Notes: generated from the letters alone by a model not told the origin. Positions 1-8,092 are shown, numbered from the stretch's first letter. The stretch is 64,000 nt of DNA from Chitinophaga sp. CF118 (GCF_900112615.1 NZ_FOMK01000003.1:372001-436000); one strand, 5' to 3'. Numbers and translations are program-made.

Positions 1-2
1 AA

Positions 3-500
3 GTTCTGGTTAGTAGTGTGAGTTGTGCAGATGTTGCTAATGGGAAGATCATTTTATCAGCTAGTGGGGGAACCCCTCCTTATACTTATAGTATTCCCGG
101 ATATAAATCTCAGTCAGACAGTATTTTTCGTCAGTTAGATGCAAGACAATATCATTATCGAATAACTGACAGTCAGGATTGCAATATAGATGGAGATGTA
201 ACAGTAATGAAAGAATGGCGTGAGTGCGCCATATTTGTTCCAAATGCTTTCAGTCCAAACGGGGATGGTGTGAATGATGTTTTCCGTGCTAAGATAAATG
301 ACGGGGTAAGTGATTTCAGGATGGCGGTATACGGACGCTGGGGACAGCTAATTTTTGAAACTCTCGATCCAAACAGGGGATGGGATGGTAAGCAGAAAGG
401 GATTGATCAGCCAACAGGTAGTTATTTATATGTGATCACTTTCACAGATGGCAAAGCCCAGGCAAGAAAAGAACAAGGGACATTATTATTGATTCGATAG
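3..500 (+). CDS. C-terminal part of a type IX-secreted adhesin (gliding motility-associated C-terminal domain), 5' end outside window
   Basis: The reading frame is open from the first base, so the gene starts upstream; the GTG at 18 lies inside it. About 165 residues remain. The first ~60 resemble one SprB-type repeat (ASGGTPPYTYSI, then a YRITDSQDC end). The last ~90 form the gliding motility-associated C-terminal domain, recognised by FVPNAFSPNGDGVNDVF, YGRWGQLIFET, GWDGK and the terminal GTLLLIR. In this family the domain is the type B signal for export by the type IX system, so the protein should be outside the cell or on its surface. It matches the end of the adhesin at 45225-47903. No clear terminator follows. 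Confidence 0.93.
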   Translation, partial: VLVSSVSCADVANGKIILSASGGTPPYTYSIPGYKSQSDSIFRQLDARQYHYRITDSQDCNIDGDVTVMKEWRECAIFVPNAFSPNGDGVNDVFRAKINDGVSDFRMAVYGRWGQLIFETLDPNRGWDGKQKGIDQPTGSYLYVITFTDGKAQARKEQGTLLLIR

Positions 501-716
501 TGATCAGCAGGCATATGAAATAATTGACTCTAATTAACAATCCATTAACGTTTTTTATCTCATACTTTGTTACCTTCCTCGACGCAACAGTTTTCGATAT
601 AAGTTCTACCCCTAAAATTCTAGTTATGTATAATTCTGTCAGATCACTGCTGCTTAGCAGTTGTAATGTTAACCGCTTTGTTCTTGTTATGTTCTATATC
701 ATATAAGATTATACCT

Positions 717-724
717 TATCTTTT
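717..724 (+). promoter_or_regulatory. Possible -7 element TATCTTTT before the acyltransferase gene
   Basis: TATCTTTT matches seven of eight positions of the Bacteroidota -7 consensus TAnnTTTG and sits 19 bases before the ATG at 744. No clear TTTG -33 box was seen. The remaining bases from 501 to 716 are AT-rich, with nothing else recognisable. Confidence 0.3.
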
Positions 725-743
725 TTAAATTCAATCAACAAGC

Positions 744-1448
744 ATGAAAAAAATTGCAATCTATGGAGCCGGCGGCTTTGGCCGGGAAGTGAAAATGTTG
801 ATCGACCAGATCAATGAAACAAAATCTAAATATTCTCAATGGGATTTCAAAGGATACTACGATGATGGGATGGAAAAAGGAAGAATGGTTAATGGATTTC
901 CTGTGTTGGGAGGTGCAGAAGATTTGAATAGTATTGAAGAGCCAATGGCATTGCTGGTAGCTATCGGTAATCCTAAAGTGAAAAAGAGCATTATTGAAAA
1001 AATCAGCAATAATAATATTTCTTATCCTGTGCTGATCCACCCGAATGTGCAGATTGGTACAGATGAAGTAAAAATAGGAGAAGGAACAATTATTTGTGCG
1101 GGTTGCATTATTACAGTGAACATCAGCATCGGGAAGCATGTGATCCTGAATCTGGGCTGTACTATAGGCCATGATACTATCATTGGTGATTACTGTTCAT
1201 TTATGCCGGCAATTAATATTTCCGGTGAGGTAACTATTTATGAAGGTGTATACTGCGGTACAGGCGCAAAAATTATTAATCAGGCAACAGTGGGAGCGGG
1301 AACCGTGATCGGTATGGGGGCTGTTGTTACTAAAAGTTTACCTGAGGGATGCACAGCTGTCGGCATGCCTGCACAACCAGTAAAGTTCCATAATACCGTG
1401 CCTGCTGGGAATAAAGTGGAGAGTAAAAACACAATAACGCAACAATAA
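744..1448 (+). CDS. PglD/NeuD-family sugar O- or N-acyltransferase (left-handed beta-helix)
   Basis: A 234-residue protein of the PglD/NeuD acyltransferase type, which moves an acetyl group from acetyl-CoA to a nucleotide or surface sugar. It opens with a Rossmann-like subdomain (IYGAGGFGRE, residues 6-15). Hexapeptide repeats of the left-handed beta-helix run over about 95-205. His143 in IGHDTIIGDY fits the position of the catalytic His of PglD. Family length is about 200-230. It stands alone, but a nucleotide-sugar dehydrogenase and a capsule phosphatase lie 2-4 kb downstream on the other strand, so a role in surface polysaccharide is likely. The exact acceptor cannot be told. The C-terminal 20 residues are a low-complexity polar tail. 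Confidence 0.85.
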   Translation: MKKIAIYGAGGFGREVKMLIDQINETKSKYSQWDFKGYYDDGMEKGRMVNGFPVLGGAEDLNSIEEPMALLVAIGNPKVKKSIIEKISNNNISYPVLIHPNVQIGTDEVKIGEGTIICAGCIITVNISIGKHVILNLGCTIGHDTIIGDYCSFMPAINISGEVTIYEGVYCGTGAKIINQATVGAGTVIGMGAVVTKSLPEGCTAVGMPAQPVKFHNTVPAGNKVESKNTITQQ

Positions 1449-1523
1449 ATCATCATTAACCAAGGGTTAACATCTTAATACATATCTATGTATTAATATT
1501 GCATTAAGAAACATTGTAAGGGT

Positions 1524-1566
1524 AGCCCCAGCTGCTCAGTCCGAATAAAGATCAGCAGCTGGGGTT
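1524..1566 (+). terminator. Hairpin after the acyltransferase gene, without a clear T tract
   Basis: Thirteen bases at 1524-1536 (AGCCCCAGCTGCT) pair with 1554-1566 with one G-T wobble, over a 17-base loop. No T run follows directly, so it may protect the mRNA end or act with the stronger hairpin at 1646-1679. Confidence 0.45.
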
Positions 1567-1645
1567 AACAAACAATGGATGAAAGACCGGCTTTCCATTC
1601 ATGGTTCGCCGTTTTTTTTTGCACATAATTGAACGATTTATATAA

Positions 1646-1684
1646 AAACGCCGGCCTGTAGCAATACTGGCCGGCGTTTCTTTT
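1646..1684. terminator. Bidirectional terminator between convergent genes
   Basis: AAACGCCGGCC at 1646-1656 pairs perfectly with 1669-1679 over a 12-base loop. On the plus side TTTCTTTT follows. On the minus side the stem runs into TTTTTATAT, so it can end the response-regulator message at 1693 as well. Confidence 0.85.
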
Positions 1685-1692
1685 GAATTCAT

Positions 1693-2376
1693 TTATCTGC
1701 CCATTGCCCCTGCATACCCTATAGCAAATTTTACTAGTGCATTTGGCCCGGAAAGCTGTAGTTTTTTTGTAATATTATGCCTGTGATTATCTACGGTTCT
1801 CACGCTGATGCATTTATAAGATGCAATGTCTCTGCTGCTCATGCCCTTTGCAATCATTTCCAGTATTTTGGCTTCCGTTTTACTTAGTCTGTCATTGACT
1901 ATCAGGGTGTTTATTTCTCCTGCCACAAATTCCCTTGTTGTTCCGGCATAGGTATCCCTTATGTGATAATACCTGCTAAGCCTTGACTGGATACTTTTCA
2001 GTAGTTCTTCCCCGCTAAAAGGTGCTACCAGGAAATCGTCTGCACCCAGGTTCATTCCTTTACGCATGTTTGCCGGGCCGTTTGGTCTGCTGAAAAGAAT
2101 AAAAGGAATATGTTTTAACACCGGATCATTCCTCAGGGTAATAAGGAACTGGTAGCCGGTAGTGTCATTCATCAATGAGTCACATAAAACCATATCCGGT
2201 TGATTATTATACCCATATGCAATGCCTTCTGCAACTGTATTGGCAACCAATAGGCTATACTGTGGGGTTAATAACTGACGGAATTTGCGCAACATTCCCG
2301 TATCACCAGTCAGCAGCAAAATTTTGAGTTGGGCGGACTCAGTAATCCTTAAAACATCATTGTAAGGTGTGTTCAT
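1693..2376 (-). CDS. Response regulator, degenerate receiver plus LuxR-type HTH
   Basis: A 227-residue response regulator. The N-terminal receiver spans about residues 17-135 and keeps the phospho-acceptor position Asp66 (VLCDS) and Ser96. It has only one acidic residue (Asp25, in LLTGDTG) where a pair is usual, and Ala118 (LVAPF) where the invariant Lys of the KPF motif should be. The C-terminal LuxR/FixJ helix-turn-helix spans about 164-222 (LSKTEAKILEMIAKGMSSRD, then RTVDNHRHNI). Without the Lys, normal phosphorylation-driven switching is doubtful, so it may work unphosphorylated. No histidine kinase is adjacent. The bidirectional hairpin at 1646-1679 closes the transcript. Confidence 0.9.
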   Translation of the reverse strand: MNTPYNDVLRITESAQLKILLLTGDTGMLRKFRQLLTPQYSLLVANTVAEGIAYGYNNQPDMVLCDSLMNDTTGYQFLITLRNDPVLKHIPFILFSRPNGPANMRKGMNLGADDFLVAPFSGEELLKSIQSRLSRYYHIRDTYAGTTREFVAGEINTLIVNDRLSKTEAKILEMIAKGMSSRDIASYKCISVRTVDNHRHNITKKLQLSGPNALVKFAIGYAGAMGR

Positions 2377-2692
2377 CGGTACATGGTTTTTTCATGTAAA
2401 ACCGGCCTATGTTTATAAGCAGCTTTACAGGAATACTTTACAAAGTTATAATCTTAATAATGGTTTATATTAGGCATATTTATAACGCCTCATTTTATAA
2501 GGTAGACACGGAATAATAACAATCTAAGGGAGGCTTTTGTAGAAAGATATGGGGTTTTTTATCGCATATGCTGAAGTAAAGTTATTAAATTATTCCGGGT
2601 TATGATAAATCTCTATAAAGGAAAATGTTGTTAAAATAGGAAGAACCGGTAATAGTACCGGTTCTTCTTTATAATATGTTGAGTAGGAACAT
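2377..2692. other. Non-coding gap upstream of the response regulator
   Basis: AT-rich sequence with no convincing open frame. It holds the upstream region of the response regulator and, near its left end, no clear -7/-33 pair. The hairpin at 2641-2666 belongs to the lipoprotein gene that ends at 2693. Confidence 0.6.
2641..2666 (-). terminator. Terminator of the lipoprotein gene
   Basis: AAGAACCGGT at 2641-2650 pairs perfectly with ACCGGTTCTT at 2657-2666 over a six-base loop. It lies 27 bases after the stop codon of the minus-strand lipoprotein gene and is followed on that strand by CCTATTTT. Confidence 0.7.
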
Positions 2693-3523
2693 CTATTTAC
2701 CGTAATTGATTTTTAATGTAACAGAATCGGAAAGAAGCTCTTGTCCGGTATATTGACTCATTGATCTTAAGGTCATTGTGGCTGGATATTTATCTTCATC
2801 ATACCCATAAGTATTCCGGGTTGAAGCTGTATAACCATTTGTAGTATTAAGAGAGGAAGAGGATATAATGTTGTTGGCAGAGAGCAGGCCGGGCACCTCA
2901 TCTTCATCAAAATTAATAACATAATAACCTTTTATTTGCAGTGCCGGGTTCTGTTTATCATCATAAGTATAAGTGGTAACAGTCGTACCATTTTCGCCCT
3001 GGTTATTAAGATAAATCTTTTCAAGTTTTATGATATTTCCTTTAGCATCCCAGGTATAAGCATATTTTATTACCAATTTCTCCTCCAGCTCCGTGTTATA
3101 TTCATACTGGTAGATAGTATCCAGCTTACCAGTACCATAATACAGTGAATCTGAATGGCTGAATGAGCCATCATAATTATAAAATTTGATCTTGGTTACC
3201 TGTACCAGGGTATTGTAACTTATGATCTGACGTGTAAAGATTTCGTTTAGATTGGCCCCCGTTGCTTTCTCAATCTTTACCACATTTCCTGCATCATAGG
3301 ATGGTATTGCAGCTGTAATTTCCTCAGAAGTGCCGTATGTGATGTACCGGTACAACGATTTATCCATATTATATTCCAAAGCGGTACTATCTCCGGCATC
3401 GGAAATTATACTTTGAACATACTTGGTAACAGGTTCGGTAACAGGAGTAGTAGAAGTTTCATCCTTTTTGCAGGCAGCAAAAAACAAAGACAGTGCGACT
3501 AAACAAATAAAAGGTTGTTTCAT
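2693..3523 (-). CDS. Lipoprotein with YD-like tyrosine-rich repeats, DUF4595-like
   Basis: A 276-residue predicted lipoprotein. The start at 3523 is chosen because MKQPFICLVALSLFFAAC is a clean signal-peptidase II leader ending at Cys18, followed by KKDE; an upstream in-frame Met would put 12 extra residues before it. The mature part alternates short YxYxxxG strands (YAYTWDAKGNIIKLE, TYTYDDKQNP, YGYDEDKYPAT), typical of Bacteroidota DUF4595-like lipoproteins that resemble RHS/YD repeats. It should sit in the outer or inner membrane facing the periplasm or exterior. The function is unknown. A promoter and an inverted repeat lie directly upstream. Confidence 0.82.
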   Translation of the reverse strand: MKQPFICLVALSLFFAACKKDETSTTPVTEPVTKYVQSIISDAGDSTALEYNMDKSLYRYITYGTSEEITAAIPSYDAGNVVKIEKATGANLNEIFTRQIISYNTLVQVTKIKFYNYDGSFSHSDSLYYGTGKLDTIYQYEYNTELEEKLVIKYAYTWDAKGNIIKLEKIYLNNQGENGTTVTTYTYDDKQNPALQIKGYYVINFDEDEVPGLLSANNIISSSSLNTTNGYTASTRNTYGYDEDKYPATMTLRSMSQYTGQELLSDSVTLKINYGK

Positions 3524-3529
3524 AAAAAT

Positions 3530-3564
3530 GTCAGGCATAAGGATAAATATGCCTGACAAATATA
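3530..3564 (-). promoter_or_regulatory. -7 element followed by a 10-bp inverted repeat in the leader
   Basis: Read on the minus strand, TATATTTG (3564 to 3557) matches the Bacteroidota -7 consensus exactly. GTCAGGCATA (3530-3539) and TATGCCTGAC (3548-3557) form a perfect 10-bp inverted repeat with an 8-base spacer. The repeat fills the space between the -7 element and the lipoprotein ATG, so it could be an operator or a leader hairpin. Confidence 0.6.
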
Positions 3565-3599
3565 CATTATATTTATAATTTATAAAGAGTGCTCGTCCA

Positions 3600-4919
3600 T
3601 TATAAACGACAATCTACAATATTCCTGTCTATACAGGCTTTGGTATCGAATATGACACCATTGTTGCGTTTATACTTCTTATAATCAAAAGTGAGGAATT
3701 CTTTATGTGCTACCGCGATAATGATACCATCATAAATTTCGTCCTCCCTCAGTTTGGTTACAATCTGCAAGCCATATTCATGGGCCACTTCCTTAGGATC
3801 TGCCCAGGGATCATAGATTGTGATATCTGTACCGAACTGTTTTAATTCATGGTAGATATCTACCACCCTTGTATTACGTACATCCGGACAGTTTTCTTTA
3901 AAGGTAATTCCCATGATGAGTATTTTAGACCCTTTGATCTTGTGGTCCTTTTCAATCATGAGTTTTACGATCTTATTGGCAACAAAATTTCCCATATGGT
4001 CATTCACCCTTCTTCCGGAAAGGATTACCTGTGGATGATAGCCAAGGGATTCTGCTTTATGAGCAAGATAATAAGGATCAACGCCTATGCAATGACCGCC
4101 AACTAATCCTGGTTTGTACTTCAGAAAGTTCCACTTTGTTCCCGCCGCTTCTATCACATCGTTTGTATCAATACCAATACGGTCGAATATAAGTGCCAGT
4201 TCATTTACAAAGGAGATATTGATATCGCGCTGGGCATTTTCAATCGCTTTGGATGCTTCTGCTACCTTTATACTAACGGCTTTGTGTGTACCGGCTTCTA
4301 TAATGGAGCTGTATAATGCATCTACTTTGGTAGCAATTTCCGGAGTGGATCCGCTGGTTACCTTCCTGATTTTTGTAAGGGTGTTTACTTTATCTCCCGG
4401 ATTGATACGTTCAGGAGAATAACCGGCAAAGAAGTCCTTATTGAATTTCAGGCCGGATACCTTTTCAAGTACAGGTACACAGTCTTCTTCAGTACAACCG
4501 GGGTATACTGTAGATTCGTATATCACAATGTCTCCTGCTTTCAGGATACTGCCCAACATAGTAGAAGCGTTGATTAACGGCCTCAGATCCGGGGATTTAT
4601 ACTCGTTGATAGGGGTAGGGACTGTAACAATAAAGATATTGTAATCTTTCAGGGAGGCTTTGTCTGAGGAAAACAGAAGGCCTTTGTCAGCGCCTTGCTC
4701 TTTTCTGATACTGATGACTTTATTAAGGTCTTCAATATTAGCTTCTTTTGTCCTGTCTTGTCCTTTACTTAGTTCTTTTACACGATCCTCATTGATGTCA
4801 AAGCCAAGTACATTATACTTTTTGGCGAATTCAATGGCAAGAGGTAAACCAACATATCCTAATCCTATAACAGCTATATGGCTATTTTCAAGCCCTTTTT
4901 GCGGAACAATGGTACTCAT
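3600..4919 (-). CDS. Nucleotide-sugar 6-dehydrogenase (UDP-HexNAc dehydrogenase, WbpA/TviB type)
   Basis: A 439-residue enzyme of the UDP-glucose/UDP-N-acetylhexosamine dehydrogenase family, which oxidises C6 of a UDP-sugar to a uronate with two NAD+. The NAD fold shows IGLGYVGLP at 18-26 and the middle has the family signature KVAEASKAIENAQRDINIS (218-236). The catalytic Cys is Cys277 in LVGGHCIGVDPYYLAHKAE. Overall wording resembles the TviB/WbpA branch (UDP-GlcNAc or UDP-GalNAc dehydrogenase) more than plain UDP-Glc dehydrogenase, but the substrate is inferred. The start at 4919 removes nine unlikely upstream residues. The CpsB-type phosphatase gene ends 31 bases upstream, so both are probably one exopolysaccharide operon. 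Confidence 0.92.
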   Translation of the reverse strand: MSTIVPQKGLENSHIAVIGLGYVGLPLAIEFAKKYNVLGFDINEDRVKELSKGQDRTKEANIEDLNKVISIRKEQGADKGLLFSSDKASLKDYNIFIVTVPTPINEYKSPDLRPLINASTMLGSILKAGDIVIYESTVYPGCTEEDCVPVLEKVSGLKFNKDFFAGYSPERINPGDKVNTLTKIRKVTSGSTPEIATKVDALYSSIIEAGTHKAVSIKVAEASKAIENAQRDINISFVNELALIFDRIGIDTNDVIEAAGTKWNFLKYKPGLVGGHCIGVDPYYLAHKAESLGYHPQVILSGRRVNDHMGNFVANKIVKLMIEKDHKIKGSKILIMGITFKENCPDVRNTRVVDIYHELKQFGTDITIYDPWADPKEVAHEYGLQIVTKLREDEIYDGIIIAVAHKEFLTFDYKKYKRNNGVIFDTKACIDRNIVDCRL

Positions 4920-4950
4920 TTTGTAAAAATAGAATTTTAAAAGCAATTTT

Positions 4951-5715
4951 TTACTTTATTGCCTGTGGGGAATGTGTCAATGTATTATTTCTAAAGGGAT
5001 ATTCTTCCAGTAGCTTAATTAGTTTCTTGTCTTTTCCTATGGACAGGATGGCCTGCAGATGTTTTTCATGGTGCAGGTCTGTACCTATAAAATCAATTAG
5101 TTTGTTCTCTATCAGCCACTCTGCCGACTTTTGAATATGTTTGCCATAGTAGCCTGTAAGGGACAACAGGTTTACCTGCAGGTAGCAGCCACGTTGTTTA
5201 AATGTTTTATATTCTTCGGTCTGATTGTGATAATAGTTGTACCGTTCGGGATGGGCCAGCACCGGTCTGTAGCCCTGGGTAGCCAGGTCAAAAAGCCATT
5301 GGTGTAACTGTGGAGGTGGACTCATAAATGATATTTCTACCAGCAAGAGTTCTTCCGTAAGGGTTAGTAGCGGCTTTTTCATCAACTCTTCAAAATATTC
5401 ATCCATATAATATTCTGCAGCATGATGGTAGCTGAGATCCAGTCCCTTTTCACGCAATGCCTCCTGTACCTGTGTGAAAGGGGCATGGAGGGTTTCTGCG
5501 GAATTAGGGTAACGATCCATCATAATATGAGGAGTGGTAATCACCTTTCTGATACCCAGTGAATGAAGGGTTTCGAGAAAATGCATAGCTGTTTCAAGGT
5601 TCTGTACACCATCATCAACACCCGGTACCAGGTGAGAATGCATGTCTGTTTCTATGCCGGCAAGGAAAGGGACAACAGCATTGTTATTATCAGATTTTTT
5701 ACGGAAAAAGAACAT
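4951..5715 (-). CDS. CpsB/YwqE-type PHP-fold tyrosine phosphatase
   Basis: A 254-residue PHP-domain protein. It has the metal-binding motifs of the CpsB/CapC family: TDMHSHLVPGVDDG (His26, His28), VITTPHIM, the acidic AAEYYMDE, LAHPERY and IGTDLHH. These manganese-dependent phosphatases act on tyrosine-phosphorylated BY-kinases and so tune capsule or exopolysaccharide chain export; the length is usual. It sits just upstream of the nucleotide-sugar dehydrogenase on the same strand, which supports a polysaccharide role. No BY-kinase or Wza-type exporter is in this window. Confidence 0.9.
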   Translation of the reverse strand: MFFFRKKSDNNNAVVPFLAGIETDMHSHLVPGVDDGVQNLETAMHFLETLHSLGIRKVITTPHIMMDRYPNSAETLHAPFTQVQEALREKGLDLSYHHAAEYYMDEYFEELMKKPLLTLTEELLLVEISFMSPPPQLHQWLFDLATQGYRPVLAHPERYNYYHNQTEEYKTFKQRGCYLQVNLLSLTGYYGKHIQKSAEWLIENKLIDFIGTDLHHEKHLQAILSIGKDKKLIKLLEEYPFRNNTLTHSPQAIK

Positions 5716-5737
5716 AATTGGTTAATTGGAAATTCAA

Positions 5738-6217
5738 TTATACTGCAAACTTCAGGCCTGCAATCAGTTCTTCCAGGAATTGTTGGTCTGTTTCGTCAAA
5801 ATGATTCAGGTATTCACTATCTACATCCAGCACTCCTATTACCTCTCCATTGCGTATAACAGGGACTACAATTTCTGATTTCGAGAGGCTGCTACAGGCA
5901 ATATGTCCGGGAAAGGCTTCTACATCAGGGACGATAAGAGTTCGGGCCTCTGCCCAACTGCTGCCACATACACCGCGCCCTTTTTTTATACGAGTACAGG
6001 CTACTGGTCCCTGAAAGGGAGCCAGCACCAGTTCGTCTCCTTTTACAAGATAAAAACCTACCCAAAACCATCCAAACTGTTCTTTTAATGCAGCTACTGT
6101 ATTGGCCAGGTTTGCTACCTGATCAGGTTCTCCATCTACAATTGCCTTTATTTGAGGAATTATAGACTGATATGCTGCAATTTTATCGCCGTGAATAATG
6201 CTCAGATCTTCTGCCAT
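5738..6217 (-). CDS. msrC: Free methionine-(R)-sulfoxide reductase (GAF domain)
   Basis: A 159-residue single GAF-domain enzyme that reduces free L-methionine-R-sulfoxide to methionine with electrons from thioredoxin. The three Cys of the family are present with the spacing known from the E. coli enzyme: Cys74 (PVACTRI), Cys84 (GVCGSSW) and Cys108 (HIACSSLSKSEIVVP). The GAF end motif IGVLDVDSE is also clear. The ATG at 6217 is preferred to an upstream TTG at 6226, because a perfect -7 element overlaps that TTG and ends six bases before the ATG. The gene follows the capsule phosphatase by position only; 22 bases separate it from that gene's start. Confidence 0.95.
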   Translation of the reverse strand: MAEDLSIIHGDKIAAYQSIIPQIKAIVDGEPDQVANLANTVAALKEQFGWFWVGFYLVKGDELVLAPFQGPVACTRIKKGRGVCGSSWAEARTLIVPDVEAFPGHIACSSLSKSEIVVPVIRNGEVIGVLDVDSEYLNHFDETDQQFLEELIAGLKFAV

Positions 6218-6223
6218 AGAGTA

Positions 6224-6231
6224 CAAATATA
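6224..6231 (-). promoter_or_regulatory. -7 promoter element TATATTTG for msrC
   Basis: Read on the minus strand the element is TATATTTG, an exact match to TAnnTTTG. Only six bases separate it from the ATG, so transcription should begin at or next to the start codon. A TTTC sequence 18 bases upstream could serve as the -33 box. Confidence 0.65.
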
Positions 6232-6490
6232 CATTAAAGTTGAAAGTGGGAAAGAATCACTGCCAGGAATAGATGGTTCAAAAAGATAAAATGAACAAAT
6301 TAATTCGTAATTTAAGGCCATCTCATTTTAACCCTATCTAAGACTGCATCCAGTAGTAACGATGATTTCTGTTTGTGCCAATATTGAAATTCCTTATCTC
6401 TGTTAACTATAAAAGAAAACTTATGATCACAATTCATTCTCCACCGGCAACGGTTTAGTTGCTATTAATGGGGGGCTATGCCTGCCCGAA

Positions 6491-6522
6491 TTCGTTTACT
6501 TAAATTATCAACTATATATTTG
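6491..6522 (+). promoter_or_regulatory. Promoter of idi and the terpene synthase
   Basis: TTCG at 6491-6494 (a variant of the -33 TTTG box) and TATATTTG at 6515-6522 are 20 bases apart, the spacing usual in Bacteroidota. The -7 element ends six bases before the ATG at 6529, predicting a leaderless or nearly leaderless message. Confidence 0.65.
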
Positions 6523-6528
6523 TATAGT

Positions 6529-7044
6529 ATGGAAGCACAGGTTATTTTGGTTAATGAACAGGATGAAGCTACAGGCGTAATGGAAAAAATGGAAGCACAT
6601 CGTAAAGGGCTGTTACACAGGGCTTTTTCGGTGTTTATAATGAATGATGCCGGTGAAATGCTGCTGCAGCAGCGGGCACTGGATAAGTATCATTCAGGAG
6701 GATTATGGACAAATACCTGTTGCAGTCATCCCTTACCCGGAGAAACAGTTGAAGCGGCTGCGCATAGACGACTGTTTGAAGAAATGGGGTTTGACTGCCC
6801 GCTTACCGGACTATTCCAGTTCACTTATCGTACAGCATTCGGTAATGGTCTTATTGAGCATGAATATGATCATGTATTGTCAGGAACCTATAATGGTGTG
6901 ATTAACCCAGATCCTAATGAAGTAAACGAATACCGGTACATGAGTATTACAGCAATTACCCAGCTGTTAGCTACGCAACCCACACAGTTCACGAGCTGGT
7001 TCACACTGGCTTTTCCAAAAGTAATTGAGCGCCTGAAGGTTTGA
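6529..7044 (+). CDS. idi: Isopentenyl-diphosphate delta-isomerase, type 1
   Basis: A 171-residue Nudix-fold enzyme that interconverts isopentenyl and dimethylallyl diphosphate, balancing the C5 units for terpenoid synthesis. The active-site Cys is Cys65 in TNTCCSHP and the acidic pair is Glu110/Glu112 in IEHEYDHV. The metal-site region GETVEAAAHRRLFEEMG carries the Nudix-like helix. The start at 6529 is chosen over the ATG at 6478, because MEAQVILVNEQDE is the usual beginning and the promoter overlaps the longer version. A terpene synthase starts 79 bases after the stop, so the pair is probably co-transcribed. Confidence 0.95.
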   Translation: MEAQVILVNEQDEATGVMEKMEAHRKGLLHRAFSVFIMNDAGEMLLQQRALDKYHSGGLWTNTCCSHPLPGETVEAAAHRRLFEEMGFDCPLTGLFQFTYRTAFGNGLIEHEYDHVLSGTYNGVINPDPNEVNEYRYMSITAITQLLATQPTQFTSWFTLAFPKVIERLKV

Positions 7045-7123
7045 GTTTTGAAAATCTGATGGTTGAATAAACACAAACATTCAAACGCTCGGATAATCAA
7101 CATGTAACCCACAATTTTCACTT

Positions 7124-8092
7124 ATGCCAACGATCATTCTGCCTCGGATAAATTATCCGTTCCCATCTCTTATTAACCAGCATGTAGAAGCCGCCCACGA
7201 ACAAAATCTCCAATGGGTACAGGCTTCCGGATTCATGAACACTACAGAAGCGTTAACCCGCTTTAACAGATCCCGCTTTGCCTGGCTGGCGGCCCGTGCA
7301 TTTCCTCATGCGGAACTACATGAGTTATGCATCATCGCAAATTTCAATACCTGGCTTTTTATGCTGGACGATCAGTGCGATGAGGCACAGTTAGGTAAAA
7401 AGACTGTTTACCTGGAAAGTATCACAGATGGTTTTATGGATATCCTGAAACACAATAAACAGATAGACAGTGTATTGGGCAACAGCTTGTCTGATATCTG
7501 GCGCCGTATGCAGCAGTTAGGCAGTTCTGCATGGCAGCAGCGTTTTATCCGCAGCATGGAAGAATACTTTACTTCCTGCCATTGGGAAGCCGGTAATCGT
7601 GCTGTAGGCGCAACGCCCACCGTGGCTGAATATGTAACCATGCGCCCTTACACCGGTGCATTGTTTGCCGATGTAGAAGCCATCGAGATTATAGAAAAGG
7701 TATACCTGCCGGCACATGTATTACAGCATTTTATTGTACAGCGGTTGGTTCTGGCTTGTAATAATATCGTTTGCTGGAGCAATGATATTTTTTCCTGTGC
7801 AAAAGAAGCAAAACAAGGCGACGTACATAACCTTGTACTTGTTCTGGAACATGAGCGGAAACTTGCCTTACAGGATGCTGTGAATGAAACTGCCCGTATG
7901 CATGATGAAGAGGTGAAACTGTTTACCGCACTCGAAAAACTGTTACCGTCTTTCGGTGCTGAAGCAGATAAAGAACTGGAACGTTTTATTGCCGTGTTAC
8001 GCTCATGGATTACGGCTAATTACGATTGGAGCTTCCATGATACAAAGAGATATCAGGTGCAGGAGGTAGAAGTGGTGAGTTCCCGTTTGTAA
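7124..8092 (+). CDS. Class I terpene synthase (cyclase)
   Basis: A 322-residue bacterial class I terpene synthase, which ionises a prenyl diphosphate with Mg2+ and cyclises the cation. All signatures are intact: the aspartate-rich motif DDQCDE at 82-87, the pyrophosphate-sensor Arg174 in MRPYTGA, the NSE triad NDIFSCAKE (Asn220, Ser224, Glu228) and the C-terminal Arg309-Tyr310 pair. The length fits single-domain bacterial cyclases. The product cannot be read from sequence. A diterpene synthase making 18-hydroxydolabella-3,7-diene is known from Chitinophaga pinensis, but membership of that clade is untested here. The upstream idi would feed precursors. No prenyltransferase or P450 is adjacent. 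Confidence 0.93.
   Translation: MPTIILPRINYPFPSLINQHVEAAHEQNLQWVQASGFMNTTEALTRFNRSRFAWLAARAFPHAELHELCIIANFNTWLFMLDDQCDEAQLGKKTVYLESITDGFMDILKHNKQIDSVLGNSLSDIWRRMQQLGSSAWQQRFIRSMEEYFTSCHWEAGNRAVGATPTVAEYVTMRPYTGALFADVEAIEIIEKVYLPAHVLQHFIVQRLVLACNNIVCWSNDIFSCAKEAKQGDVHNLVLVLEHERKLALQDAVNETARMHDEEVKLFTALEKLLPSFGAEADKELERFIAVLRSWITANYDWSFHDTKRYQVQEVEVVSSRL

Larger units (their letters stand above)
6218..6528. other. Divergent promoter region between msrC and idi
   Basis: This stretch separates two divergent genes. Both ends carry TATATTTG elements six bases from the respective ATG. The middle, about 6235-6480, has no convincing gene and no strong repeat. An in-frame ATG at 6478 would add 17 residues to idi but lies upstream of the promoter. 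Confidence 0.7.

Noticed and set aside
18..20. GTG as start of the first gene
   Set aside because: The frame is open upstream of it and the protein lacks a signal peptide there; it is an internal codon of a longer adhesin.
1524..1566. Riboswitch or attenuator in the acyltransferase tail
   Set aside because: It is a single hairpin behind a stop codon, not a leader.
6478..6528. Longer IPP isomerase with 17 extra residues
   Set aside because: The promoter lies inside this stretch and the family begins at the ATG at 6529.
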